Assembly (NCBI GenBank): GCA_963662175.1
Contig: OY759215.1
Coordinates: forward strand, 48,563,213-48,627,212
Length of the DNA: 64,000 nt
Reading direction: 5' to 3'
Origin: Aradus depressus
Lineage: Eukaryota; Arthropoda; Insecta; Hemiptera; Aradidae
The notes beneath the pieces were generated by a model, which did not search any database, was not told where the DNA came from, and was given only the letters and a program-made list of their open reading frames with translations. This document shows, piece by piece, positions 41,025 through 52,345 of the stretch. How positions within the stretch are numbered: the stretch's first letter is position 1; the number at the start of each line of letters is the position of its first letter. The translations under genes were made by a program, and so were the position numbers.

Positions 41025-41350
41025 CATCGAGTAATAATAATAATTTTTAGTTCCTTTAAACCAATACATGTCAATAAGATACATCATAAGAATGTATATA
41101 CTCATATTTTAATACACATATGATTAGTAATAACAATACTATTTAAAAAATAATAAAATGAAATGAATAAGAAACAAATATGTAAATAGTTGAAAATGTA
41201 TGAGTAGAAAAATAATAATACTAATACATAGGTATATTAATAATAAGTAGATACTTTCTTTAAATTTATTAAAAATTATCATTATTTTTTATAACTCTTT
41301 GTGTCTTTATCACAACGATGTTTCGGGATGTTCTTACGTCCGTTCATCAG
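41025..41350 (-). mobile_element. Penelope-like unit, inverted partner of 40104
   Basis: Minus strand: CTGATGAAC, GGACGTAAGAACATCC, CGAAACATCGTTGT to ATGTATTGGTTTAAAGGAAC and ATT repeats. GAAA is retained but the next position is G, not A/C/T. Confidence 0.6.
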
Positions 41351-41456
41351 GTACGAAATATAGAAAAGAGAAAGAAAACAATGTAACAATGACAAATATA
41401 AATAAAATAAAAAATAACAATAAAAAATATATATTAAATTTTCTGAAAGTACCTAT

Positions 41457-41724
41457 GGTTAGTTATATGTGACCGGGATTTAACTACGAGATCATATCGC
41501 CTACTACCTGTCGCTTTAGTGGACATGAGCCCGACTCTACATTGGAATTCCTAATTTGGCCTACTTAAGTTTACTCACTAAGACTCGGGACCTTCGCTTA
41601 ACGACCCATCCAAAGGACGGCGTGCTCAAGTTTTTTTTTACTTCCCAGACAAAAAACTAAAGGGCCTCGGCTTACGAACCGCAATCTTAAGATCAGAAGG
41701 AAAGCACGCTACCGGCGACCTCCT
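41457..41724 (-). repeat. SINE-A copy
   Basis: GGGATTTAACTACGAGATCA, GTGGACATGAGCCCGACTCT, CCAAAGGACGGCGTGCTCAA and the head CACGCTACCGGCGACC; the centre and A-box region are deleted. Confidence 0.85.
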
Positions 41725-42158
41725 GAAAAATTTAAATAACCTGCAGTTTTTGCCGCCCACAAACTTTCATAGAACTGGTTTTGATTTTTTCATAAATTAT
41801 TATCAGAATACACAGCTCATGTCCAGGAACTTGGACTTAGATTCCTCGATGCACTCCTGAATCAGCTACGAATTAATAATAACATGCCTGATTGTGAATA
41901 ACCAATTAACAATTTCAATAAGCTGCTTAAAGCGACCCTAGGAATTTCTCACAAAACTTTTGTCAACTATGGACCTCAGAAATAATTACTTTGAAACAAA
42001 TATTAGAAGTTAGTTGGGTACTGATCCAGAATTTACGCCCCACTTAATTTTTTACATTTTAAATTGAATTTTCAAATACTTTTATACTTCTATGTTCTTT
42101 GAGGTACCTTATTCACAAAACAAGCAAAATTAAAATTTGAATAATATAATTAGGCCTG

Positions 42159-42466
42159 TTTTAGTTAGTTATTACGACTCATGCCCGGGCTTGAACTACG
42201 AGGTCATATCGCCTACTACCAGAATGCTCTTTCGTCACTCTGTTGGACATGAGCCCAACTCTACTATGGGAGTCCTAAATTTTCTTTATCGAGTGCCAGA
42301 CATCCTACAGGCTCGGGACCATCGCTTAGCGTCCCAGTCGAAGGGCGGCATGCTTAAGTTTATTTTACCACCCAGTTAAAATAAAGTAAGGGCCTCGGTC
42401 GGGTTTCAAACCCGAAATCTTGAGTTCAGTAAGCAAGAACGCATACCATTGAGCTAATGGCGTCCT
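42159..42466 (-). repeat. SINE-A copy, near full length
   Basis: Complete from the TTAGTTAGTTATTACGACTC tail to the head GAGCTAATGGCGTCCTC; B box GGTTTCAAACCC (plus strand near 42402). A short deletion in the GGGTAGG region. Confidence 0.92.
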
Positions 42467-42899
42467 CAATTTCATCGATTAAGTATTAGATTGTCAAAGT
42501 TACCAAGTGTCATAACAGAACATGCCAGTCTTCAGGTTTATATCCAAAAGACAGTTTTTTAAAGCCCAATTTTAATATTAAAAAGCAATTTAAAATTTAA
42601 TATCCGCTCCAAGACCAGATTTTTCACTTATCATTCTATACCTTTTTGTTTTCTAAAGTTTTTTCTGGTGTAAAAGTTTTAAATTTTATGCATGACTAAA
42701 GCTTTAGGGGAGTTTTGTAGAGAGCGTTTGAGTATTTTCAGCTTACTAAGCCGAGGATATCCTGAAGAAAAAAAGAACTTTTCTGCAAATCCCTGCCATG
42801 TTAAATTCCTACAATTTAGCAAATTTTAGCAGATTAAACTCCACCAGAGATTCTTATTATATTCTTCTTAAATGCAGGAATGATGCGATCGGTTATACT

Positions 42900-43130
42900 G
42901 AGACTTGATTTGAATTCAATTATAAAATTTCATCTCGATATATCAACAGATCTTCATTGGAGTCTCACATCCTGATCTTTATCTTCCTTCTGGCCGATTT
43001 GGCTGAAAATCAATAGGTGTTGTCCTTATGAGATTTTGGATACACATATTACATTTAGTGTCGATACATTCATTCAATCGGAAGTAATCCTGTTCATGGA
43101 CATACAAACAGGAGTTTTTACATCTCCAGA
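42900..43130 (-). repeat. Rep-C partial
   Basis: GGCCGATTTGGCTGAAAATC, AATAGGTGTTGTCCTTATGA, GTCGATACATTCATTCAATC. Confidence 0.75.
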
Positions 43131-43261
43131 AATATAAAGTATAGGAAAAGTTAAGTAATCGGTGAGAAATTCAATGCGGAATTTTCAACGGAATTTCATG
43201 TTTTCCAACCTTCAGATTACAAAAAAGAAGAAAAAAAAAAAGTGAACACAATAACTTCCGA

Positions 43262-44131
43262 AAAACAGACGGTTTGGCCTGCTCTACCGGCTGCTCAGCA
43301 GACAATCCAGACTTTCTATTGAAAACAAACTGACCATTTACAAGACTATAATAAGACCTACATGGACATACGGACTGGAACTATGGGGTTGTGCTAAGCC
43401 ATCTAACATCAAGCGTATCCAGTCCTTCCAATCCAAAATCCTAAAAACAATTGTCGATGCACCCTTCTATGTGTCCAACCTTACCCTCCATAATGACCTT
43501 AAAATTCCTTTTGTTATTGACCTCATCAAGTCCCGCTTCTCCAAATTCCACTCTAACCTTTCCTTCCATGTCAATCCCGTCGCTCGACACTTGTCCTCCC
43601 GCTCCCACCCAGATAATCCTCCCAGAAGGCTGAGGCGGTGCTGGCCGAGAGACCTGCTAGGTTAAGATAGCACATATAACTGGGAGTGCTGGTAGTGACC
43701 AGCTTCTCCCCTCATGAACTCGTACTTTCAGCTCTTCTTTCCTTCTTGATCTACCTCCAGCGTAGAACAAGATGGTGGGGGGATCACTCAGCCCCCTGTG
43801 GCCTCCCCTGCCTCCATTAAGTTGGAGGAATTGGGATGGCAGATAATCGGGGTGTTTCGAGGGGTCTCGAGTTGAAAGCTTTTGTTATTATAATTATTTT
43901 GTACATATTTTGTATATATTATTTATTTTGTACATATTTTATCTTAATTTGTGTATATTGCCATTGTATTTATTATTATTATTTTTATTTATTATTTATT
44001 TATTTATTTTTTTTTTGTCTGTAATTTTTTATTAATTTTTCCTTTTTTTTTTTTTTTTTACTCACTGTTACCAAATTTACTTATAGTTATATTATAACTG
44101 ATTGTAAATATACCAAAAAAAAAAAAACTAA
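43262..44131 (+). mobile_element. jockey-clade LINE, 5'-truncated, with 12-bp TSD
   Basis: Flanked by AATAACTTCCGA at 43250-43261 and 44132-44143. It contains the end of ORF2 (43264-43665), a 3' UTR of about 430 bp, long T-rich runs, and a terminal A-rich stretch (CCAAAAAAAAAAAAACTAA). The intact frame and exact duplication make it the youngest LINE in the window. Confidence 0.92.
43264..43665 (+). pseudogene. C-terminal reverse-transcriptase region of jockey ORF2
   Basis: 133 codons, open, ending at TAG/TAA after PRDLLG. RRFGLLYRLLSRQSRLSIEN, KLTIYKTIIRPTWTYGLELW, KRIQSFQSKILK, DAPFYVSNLTLHNDLKIPFV and PRRLRRCWPRDLL are typical of the thumb and C-terminal region of jockey/BS ORF2. The catalytic RT and endonuclease were lost by 5' truncation, so it is not functional by itself. 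Confidence 0.9.
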
Positions 44132-44589
44132 AATAACTTCCGATAGATTGAATGGAACGACACAAAATATTATATGTGCATTCAGAACCCTCTTAAGTCG
44201 ATACTTATTGATTTTCAGTCAAATCGGTCAAATGAAAAGAGGAAATCAGGGGGGAGACTTCAAAGCCCTATAAGGACGACACCTATTAAGTTTTAGCGGA
44301 ATCCACGAAAGGGGAGGGAGGATCAATGTAGCCTTAGTACAAAAATCCCAATAACTGTTGATCTAATGGATGTATCGACACACAATTTAGTATGAGGGTT
44401 TCAGAAGCACTATGTAATTGAAATATTGAGTTTTAGAGTTTGAGCGTTATTGATTGTTCGCGTTGGGGAAGTACTTTGCCTCTGATTCACCGACGATTTT
44501 TTTTTTTTTTTTTCATCTTCGGTATCAGGGGACTGGAACACTCAGTATCCAATTTCTGACAGATTACACACTTTTTCTTATACTACGTA

Positions 44590-45415
44590 TAACTGTGGAA
44601 AAAAGTACACAAAAACACGCAAAATGACTTCCCCCGTAATATTATATGATACCCAGAAGTTCATGAAGTATAAAAAATATTGTTCAACTTTAGTATTCAA
44701 ACAGTAACTTTATCCTTGCATACTAAATGGTTTGCAAAGTGGCATGACCTCAAGCATTTACCTAGGTCCAAAGGAAGGATAAAAGCCGCAAATATCCCAT
44801 CTACATTTTATCCTCGAATAAAATTAAACAAAATTGTTTTTGATTGAACTGAGTTTACGAAGCTCTTTCTTAGGCGACTCATGTATTTCGTTGTATTCGT
44901 ACTCCTCCTAAACCCCTTGACCTATCACATTGAAATTTGCCACGATGGTAGTGGACACGGTGACGATGGCTTACTACTAAAAAAATCTAAAATCGAACAT
45001 ACCACGGAGGAATAATCACCGAAAAACGAAATCCCCATTGAAATTAATTGAGAGACAAAATTCTCGCGCAAAATATAATTTTTCGATTTCAAACGTAAAA
45101 ATCCGAGCGAAGCCCTTTTTGGCTTACAATCGGACACTATTTTTTTGAGCCGTTTAACGTACGTTTTAACGTACAAACTTCGACTTTTTTTTCGATAAAA
45201 ATATTCACAGCTGTTGTTGTCTACAAAAAGGCTAGAAAAAATCCATTAAATTCAATTGAAATCTATTTAAAGTATTAATACATTCATAAAGAACATACAA
45301 GGTGAGAAGTTACTGATAATTATTAAAACATTAACTGAGTTTTTTATACAGATATGCCTGACTCAGCTCAGTTATTGCAAACAGCAGAATGTATTGCACA
45401 CCTAGTTAATTTTTA
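44590..45415. other. unassigned AT-rich sequence
   Basis: An 83-codon minus-strand frame at 44925-45176 has no recognisable features. No repeat landmark. Confidence 0.35.
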
Positions 45416-45418
45416 GTT

Positions 45419-46005
45419 GCCCAACTATACAAAGTATAAGGTGTCATGTACTCGTATTCAGTCATAAGTTTTATGTTGAGTTTTCTTGGTAATTTTCATG
45501 TTTTCCTACCACTTCTTTGTGGCTAAAAATCAATAGGTTGTCCTTATGGTGTTTCAAATTTACATATGAAATTTTGTGTCAATATATTCATTAGTAGTTA
45601 TGGAGTTTTTGTGTTAAACCTTCCCCTAATCCCCTCCTTTCCTTTGTCTAATTTGGCTGAAAATTAATATATGTCGTCCTCAAGGGGTTCTAAGAACACA
45701 TGAAATTTTGTTTCGATACATTCATTCTATCGGGAGTTTATTATGTTTTTTTTTTTTTTTGCTTTATGTTCGATGCATATTAGCCATGATACTGTGTTAT
45801 CTAATTATTTACGACATCCATGGCCCCGGGAGGGAGTTCTATCTACGAAATAAAACTCACTCCCGGACGGGATTCGAACCCGCAAACCATGGTGAGACCG
45901 TGCGACCAAAGGTTTATTATGTTCACATACACACATAAAGAGGCAGACATAATCAAATTTTTGACCGATTGCATTACTCCCCTATACATTACTGGGGAAG
46001 TAATA
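45419..46005. repeat. Rep-C modules with a nested SINE-B
   Basis: CCCAACTATACAAAGTATAAGG opens a plus-oriented 5' module. From 45520 the minus-oriented body (AAATCAATAGGTTGTCCTTA, GATACATTCATTCTATCGGG) runs to 45747, where SINE-B interrupts it. It resumes at 45924 (CACATACACACATAAAGAGG) and ends ATTACTGGGGAAGTAAT. Confidence 0.8.
45748..45911 (-). repeat. 5'-truncated SINE-B with 12-bp TSD
   Basis: GTTTATTATGTT flanks the element at 45736-45747 and 45912-45923. On the minus strand it begins inside the tRNA-like head (CTTTGGTCGCACGGTCTCAC), includes B box GGTTCGAATCCC, and ends in poly-A next to the left duplication. Confidence 0.93.
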
Positions 46006-46009
46006 CCGA

Positions 46010-46812
46010 GTTGTAATTAAAGTTATGTTGTAGTAAAGATTACTATGGTTGTAGTGAAAGAAAAAAATAAGTTGTTGGCCCAAGTTTGTTGGCTACTCTG
46101 GAATTCAAGCCCGAGTTGGACAAGCCACTTCCTGGAAGTTAGGAAGAAACATTAATCCACTTGGCAAGTTAGCTCATAACAGTACTGCTCTTCTTCAGGG
46201 AATTGGATAAACGAATTCTAACTTCTTAGAGGATATAGTTCTCTGAACTTCTCACCATCTGATGATGTTCACAGTCTGATTTAGTTGTTTCACTCAAATC
46301 TCAGTCATTCGAAAATATCTCTACCTCAAAGAGAAAACCTCAATAAATGGGAAAAATGGTCCAGAGCTGCACCAAAGTGCATCGACAACAGTTGAGCATC
46401 TTTTAAATAAACGTTAATTTAAATAAAAAAATTATTCTTTATTTATTATCACAGTGCCCACTATACATAAACAACAGAACACTTCATAACGATCTCATGA
46501 TACAAACAGTACCTGAAACAATAACTTACATATGGTTTTTAGCAAACATTACATAAATGCAAACACAAAAATCCGTACATTATCTTCACAACACTAACCA
46601 TACAGCCCCCACGAAGGTTGAAGAGGAGGTGGAACCGCGACTTGAATAATCTTCGTTATTATTATTTTTCAACATTATTTTCCTTTACTTTTATTACCTC
46701 TCTTACTACCCATCCATCAAAATTATCTTTCATTTTTTTTAATTTTTTTTATTAGTATTTTTTAATATTTACATGTATCATCATAGATGCTGATTATTGC
46801 ACCAAGCAATAG
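46010..46812. other. unassigned sequence
   Basis: 46070-46400 is less AT-rich but has frequent stops; no family recognised. Confidence 0.3.
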
Positions 46813-46813
46813 C

Positions 46814-46968
46814 TGTAGTTAGTTATTATGACTCATGCCCGGGCTTTAACTACATGGTCATATCGCCTACAACCAGAGCGCTCTTTCGTCTGGTGGATAT
46901 GAGCCCGACTCTGCTATTTGAGTCCTAAATTTTGCCTACCCTATATTTCTATTCACCTAGTGTAGGAA
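46814..46968 (-). repeat. SINE-A tail
   Basis: TTAGTTATTATGACTCATGC, CCGGGCTTTAACTACATGGT, CCAGAGCGCTCTTTCGTC to TTCACCTAGTGTAGG. Confidence 0.9.
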
Positions 46969-47004
46969 ACTAAGTTTGATGATAGGTTTTTGGATTGGGA
47001 ATAA

Positions 47005-47605
47005 ATCATTTTCAGCTTAATCGGCTAAAAGAGAAGAGAAAATTACGCAGGAGGCTTCACCCAAAAATTCGAATAAATAATATATACGACACCATAAATA
47101 CGACACTTACGAATTTTCAGTGGAATCAGCCGAAATGAAGGTCCCCACCTTCATCCCCGGAGTGGGGACTCAACTCCAAAACCCCAATAACTGCCAAAAT
47201 AATGAATGTATCAACACGAAATTTTATTGTATATCCAGAAACCCATAAGGACAAAATCTATAGATTTTCAGAAAAATTTGTCAAAAGGGAAGAGGGGGCA
47301 ATCTTACCACAAAACATAAAACATATAATGTAAAATAAATGTCGATATAACGTAGTATGTGTCAACACGAAATTTGGTCGAGGTTTTCAGCCGAATCGGT
47401 GAATTGGTTTCAGGAGGAGAGAGAAAATTTAGTTGAATAGTTCGCGCTGGGGAAGTACATTGGCCGGGATTCACCGACTATGTTTTTATTTTTATTTTTG
47501 GAATCAATCGATCGAAAAAAAGAAATTTCGGTGAAAACTCAATATCGAGTTTTTGACGGATAAACATACTTCCCCTATATTTGGTATAGCTGAGAAATAA
47601 ACTTC
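47005..47605. repeat. Rep-C, two modules tail to tail
   Basis: The plus-oriented body (TCAGCTTAATCGGCTAAAAG to GCTGGGGAAGTACATTGGCC, GGGATTCACCGAC) ends at about 47487. A T-rich link follows, then a minus-oriented 5' module (TTTTGGAATCAATCGATCGA to ACTTCCCCTATATTTGGTAT, AGCTGAGAAATAAA). Confidence 0.85.
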
Positions 47606-47943
47606 AATAACGTTGACACCCCGTGGGTTAGTTCATGGTCTGTCCGCTATCAAGTTTGCCGCTACTCTCACAGTAAACTAATTTTTAACGGCCTCCTATC
47701 TGCTCTGATAAGGCCCAGCTTCATCTCACATTGCCAGAAGATTATCTATCCTCTTTTGGACCATTTGTTTAAGTCTATCTGATTTATCTATCCTCTGTAA
47801 TTTTTCGTTAATTATAGCTTATTCTCGTTGTCTGTAAATTTATCTGTATAATGAATTCTCCATAATCTGTTGAATAAGTAATGGCGACGCGTAACTTGGC
47901 AAACATCGTTAGCCTTTGTAAATCGGGAAATATAATTTTCTTT

Positions 47944-48310
47944 CTATTGGTTGGTTGGTTTGGGGCGAACAACTGCTTTGGTTATTATCGCTCTACCTTG
48001 TGATATTTCTTGTCCTAACTGAGCCAGTGAACTCTTTATGAGAACAGCCATGACGGGATCCCACAGAGGGCCAGGGGGACTGGGGAAGGCGAAGCACAGG
48101 ACCCAGGGCAACCAACGACCAGGCAGGCCGGGCCAGGGGACAAACAACAGCACCGGCGGGCCACTCTCTCAAGTATATGTAAGCTTAATCGTGAAGATAG
48201 CGGGGCTTGAAGATGAGGGTGTGCATGTGAGGAAAGCCGTCCACACCCTCCAAGTCCGGGACTGTTCCAGTCCAGAGGCCCCGGCGATCTTTCTATTGTT
48301 TAACTAGCAT
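47944..48310. other. GC-rich island, coding potential uncertain
   Basis: Sharply GC-richer than its surroundings. On the minus strand a CTTCGCCTTCCCCAG acceptor-like site and an AAG-GTAGAG donor-like site bracket an open stretch (LWDPVMAVLIKSSLAQLGQE). On the plus strand an 89-codon frame reads KIAGLEDEGVHVRKAVHTLQ. Neither matches a family I know. It may be a host exon or a transposon body. Confidence 0.3.
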
Positions 48311-48391
48311 GAAACCAAGCTACTCTCGGAATAACTGTAAGCGGATTAGTAACGTTATCTGCTCGATTAGTAACTGCTATCATTATTTCTC

Positions 48392-48752
48392 AAGCTATAT
48401 GAAGTATAGGAGAAGTTATGTACTCAGTCAGAAATTCGATGCGGAGTTTTCAACGAGGTAGGACAACTCTTATTAATTTTCACCTGAAATTTCATATTAG
48501 AACAATACCTGATAAATTTCAGCAAATTCGGCTGAAAGGATGGAGGGGGGTTTAGGGGAGAAGGCTCTATGCAAAAACCTTAATAACTGCCAATGTAATG
48601 AATTTATCGACACACAATTTAGTGTTCAGATTTAGGATTCAGAAGCCACTATATAAGTCAAATATTGAGTTTTAGTCCAAACGGTCGATTGGCTGGGGAG
48701 CTAGAGAAAAAACGTAATTGATTAATTCGTGCTGGGGAAGTACATAGCCTAT
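48392..48752 (+). repeat. Rep-C copy
   Basis: CAAGCTATATGAAGTATAGG, AGTTATGTACTCAGTCAGAA, CCAAACGGTCGATTGGCTGG, GATTAATTCGTGCTGGGGAA, GTACATAGCC; ends where SINE-A begins. Confidence 0.9.
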
Positions 48753-48753
48753 T

Positions 48754-48965
48754 TATTGAGCTCAAATTAAACAAAATAAACTTAAGCACGCCGTCCTTCG
48801 GATGGGACGTTAAAAGAGCCTGTACGATGTCAGGTACTAGTTAAAGACCCCTAACCTAGGTGAATAAATCTAGGTAGGCAAAATTTAGGACTCCCAAAGT
48901 AGAGTCGAGCTCATGTCCACCAGAGTAACGAAAGAGCGCTCTGGTATGAGTCATAATAATTAACT
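48754..48965 (+). repeat. SINE-A copy, head missing
   Basis: AATAAACTTAAGCACGCCGT, GATGGGACGTTAAAAGAGCC, CATGTCCACCAGAGTAACGA, tail GAGTCATAATAATTAACT. It lacks the usual GTAGTAGGCGATATGACC segment. Confidence 0.9.
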
Positions 48966-48969
48966 ATAT

Positions 48970-50078
48970 TATAATACGGTAAAATCGTATATTCGTATAC
49001 CTACAGGACGATAAAAAGAACATATTTGCGAATATATCTGAGAAAAAATGTATTCAAATAAAGGATATGTGTATAAAGCTTCATTCCTTATATAAAAAGC
49101 TTCTTGAAAAACATTAAATATTGTCAGAAGTTAACCGACAAAGTTGCTTCAAACGGAATGCGTTATAAGTAAACTTGAGACTTTTACTAATGTGACCACA
49201 GTTTCAATACTTTCCCAGATATGCATGATACTCTAAGTTGACTTTTCAACGAAATTTCATATTTTCAGAGCACTTAAACCCAATAATTATAGAAAATTGT
49301 GTCTGTGAACACGATAACACAATGCACAATTAACATAAGTTAGTAGTTAATAAATGGTAGTAAATAAAAAAAAGTGGGTATACTGGATTTGAATTTTGCC
49401 AGGTTCCCGCCATAGCGCCGTTTAGTTCAATCTGATAAATAGGGGCGCTGAAACTTGCTACGTATATAGTCTGGAGTGTGTCCCTTTTGTCTATATTATG
49501 TTATTCTGTGATTCCGCCATCAGACCTTTGTCACTCATAAGGTTGTGTGTGGCTGGTAACTGTGATACGGCACATAATAGTCGCTAACATTCAAAATCGT
49601 TGGGCAGAAGTAGACCTCCAACGATATTTTTGAGTCAATAACTTCCTTTTGACTTTTAATATTTTTTTTTGTTCAAAAGCCTCACAGCACTAACCCACTT
49701 CTCAACAATACTAATCGGGGAAAAAAAGAATAATTTTGAATTCTTAAGTACAGCTCATCATCTTTCGAATAAATTGTTAAGTAGCTTTCTCAGAAAAGAA
49801 AAAGTTTCTAATTGCTTTTTTTATTAAATGAAAAAAGTAAAACAATAAAAAAAAGAAAAATTCAATTCTTAAGAAAACAATGTTATTAGCTTAGTTTTTT
49901 ACGCTGAGGAAGGATAATTATTGTTTGCTCATTATTCAGAAAAAAAAAAAAAAAATTGAGCAGCCTCAAAAACAGGGCAAACCATCCTTCAATGATAGAA
50001 GACGAAAATTATTTTCAACGTTCAACCGAAGTTAAGTTAATGAGAAAAATCATTCTAGAATAAATAACTCTTTTAAAA
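48970..50078. other. unassigned AT-rich sequence
   Basis: 49380-49600 is less AT-rich (CCCGCCATAGCGCCGTTTAG) with no frame or family. The remainder is AT-rich. Confidence 0.3.
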
Positions 50079-51298
50079 ATGTCACCGGTGAATCACCGGC
50101 AATTTGCCTCAGAACCAAATCTCAATTAAGTTTTCCTTCTACCTCCAAAACCAATCAAGCATTTGAGAAAAAAACCAATAGTCTTTATAATCATTATTTT
50201 GAGGGTTTTTGAGTCAAATTTAAATATAAAAATTCATGTCAATACATTCAACGGCAGTTATTGGGATTTTTGTGTTAAGGCTCCCCCTAATACCCCCCCC
50301 CCCCTTCCATTTAGCCGATTTGGCTGAAAATCAATAGGTGTCGTATTTAAGGGGCTCTCAATATACAATTTCGTGTTGATATATTCTTTCTATCATAAGT
50401 TACCATGCTCACAGATAGAGGCACACAGATATAAACAAAATAAATTGTTTTTTTTTTCTTTCAATTTTGGAATCAGGGTGTCTGAAGTATGAAATCTTGG
50501 AAAATATGTGGAAACAACATCAAATTTCTGATCGATTATATGTGAGTCCTCCAAAATCAAAACTCACAATATCCAAAATTATCAAAATTGAGATGGCAGT
50601 GGTTCTTTTTGCAATTTTTTGAGCTGAATTAAAATATGGCGTTGGTTAGAATCAAAAGTCACCATATCCTAGGGTATAATGGGCCTAGAAGTTGAGGGTT
50701 GGAGTCAGAGCTAACATTATCCTAGTCGATAATTACATTATAACATTATCCATAGTCGATACATTATGCGTCTTTTAACCAATCAGAAAGCAGAATTTGC
50801 ATAACCTGCTCAAAGAGGTTTATTTTGTGCTGTATTTTTTTGTACAATTACAACATGCTAATATTTTTACCTATGCTTTATGTAAAATTATAATTATACG
50901 TCAATTTTAATAATTTTTAATTGTTTTAAAGTTATTTTAAGTTGTAATAAATAAATTAACATTGCATTTGAAAATGTTAAATGGTTTTGATTTATTTATA
51001 CCTGTTTGAATAAGTTGGTAACAAAACTAACATTATCCAAAATTTTACTGCTTTTATTTTTATAACGCTATATAAAAATCCGTTTTTTAAAATGTATTTC
51101 ATTTTAAAGTGTTAACAGGATGTAAAAAAAAACATTTGCAAGAACCCGCGATGCAAATTGTGTCAAAAGCGGTTTTTGGCAAATTCCCAAAATTTTGATT
51201 TTTGGATATTGTGAGTTTTGATTCTGGTGGACTCATATAGATGCATATTCGATATACAGATATGTATATACTTTGTTTAGCTGGGAAAGTAAAATTGC
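50079..51298 (-). repeat. Rep-C copy interrupted by a MITE
   Basis: GGTGAATCACCGGCAATTTG, GTCAATACATTCAACGGCAG, CCCCCCCCCCTTCCATTTAG, GGAATCAGGGTGTCTG to GATCGATTATATG; resumes after the MITE with CGATATACAG...TTTAGCTGGGAAAGTAAAA. About 520 bp without the insert. Confidence 0.85.
50543..51235. mobile_element. MITE with terminal inverted repeats
   Basis: TGAGTCCTCCAAAATCAAAA, CTCACAATATCC at the left and GGATATTGTGAG, TTTTGATTCTGGTGGACTCA at the right are inverted copies (about 35 bp or more). Interior AT-rich and non-coding. TATA-like flanks on both sides suggest a short target duplication, but it is not exact. Confidence 0.8.
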
Positions 51299-51451
51299 TA
51301 CAAAATAACTGCCGAAATAAGGAATGTGTCGACACAACATTTTGTAGAGTGATTCACAAGTTTCTGAATAAGGCATTCGAATTTAAACCAAATCGATAAA
51401 TTCAGAGGAAGAGCGGAAACTTCGTTGAGTAACTGGCGCTGGGGAAGTAGA
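51299..51451 (+). repeat. Rep-C 3' half
   Basis: CTACAAAATAACTGCCGAAA, GTGTCGACACAACATTTTGT, GGCGCTGGGGAAGTAG. Confidence 0.75.
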
Positions 51452-51835
51452 ATGAACACCAACCGTTTGTTTCCATAGAATACATCTAACGTTTCTTTCT
51501 TCCGAACGTTTCATTTTCAGTAATATCGGTAAGATTAAAGTCCAAGCAGTTTTCCAAAGTTTCCCAAGAACACAGAAAGGCTTTTGAACCAACTGAAAGA
51601 ACTGTCTAACCATTTTTCCGATAAATTCCTTTGAGGAAAAGCTCCTTTCTTACCATGATATAATGTTCTTTTCCGGCTTTCTTTGGGATGTGAACCGTTA
51701 GATCAATCCGTTACCCTCCTCTCAACGAACTGCTTTCATCTAATGGATACCAATAAACTTCTCCACAACCTCGGTTAATACATTAAATTTTATGAAAATC
51801 ATCAACAATTTAAAATAATGGTAATTTAAAAGAAA
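51452..51835. other. unassigned sequence
   Basis: Moderate GC; short frames on both strands without family resemblance. Confidence 0.3.
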
Positions 51836-52345
51836 AGTTGTCGGAGAATCACATCGGCAGATTTTATGGCATTTGAGTCGAGCCTCCCTTCTCTGGTCTC
51901 CCTTTCCCTTCGACCGATTTCACGGAAAATTGATAGGTGCCATCACTCCGAGGGTTTTGAATTTAAATATAAAATTTCATGACGAAACATTCATTTCATT
52001 GTCTGTTATTGGGACTTTTGAGTTGAGATCTCCTTTGATAACACCCGATAGAATGAATTTATCGACACGAAATTATATTTGTATATCCAACATTCCTTAA
52101 AGACGATACCAATTGTTTTTCAGTCAAAGGAATGTGCGAGATTTCGGGGGAGGACTTAACAAAAAAACTTTAATGATTGCGGAAGTGATAAGTGTGAATT
52201 TTTTTTGTAAAATTCTAATCTCTATAAGGACGACACCTATTAATTTTCAGCAAAATCGGCTGAAGGAAAGGGGGATCAGAAGTGAGGTTCAACTCAAAAA
52301 TCGTACATTGCCGTTGATTCAACGACGTTTTTTCTACATATCTAT
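51836..52345. repeat. Rep-C inverted pair
   Basis: A minus-oriented part (GTTGTCGGAGAATCACATCG to TTGAGTTGAGATCTCC, about 52040) is followed by a plus-oriented part (TGATAACACCCGATAGAATG to CATTGCCGTTGATTCAACGA, then T run). Confidence 0.75.

Larger units (their letters stand above)
43134..44500 (+). repeat. Rep-C copy split by a jockey LINE
   Basis: The left part ends GTGAACACAATAACTTCCGA (43261). The right part resumes at 44132 with the duplicated AATAACTTCCGA and continues TAGATTGAATGGAACGACAC to GCGTTGGGGAAGTACTTTGC, CTGATTCACCGACGAT. A T-run and a reverse-oriented Rep-C 5' module follow (44500-44585). Confidence 0.9.

Noticed and set aside
43836..44024. 62-codon frame rich in Tyr/Ile/Phe
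   Set aside because: It lies in the T-rich 3' UTR of the jockey LINE.
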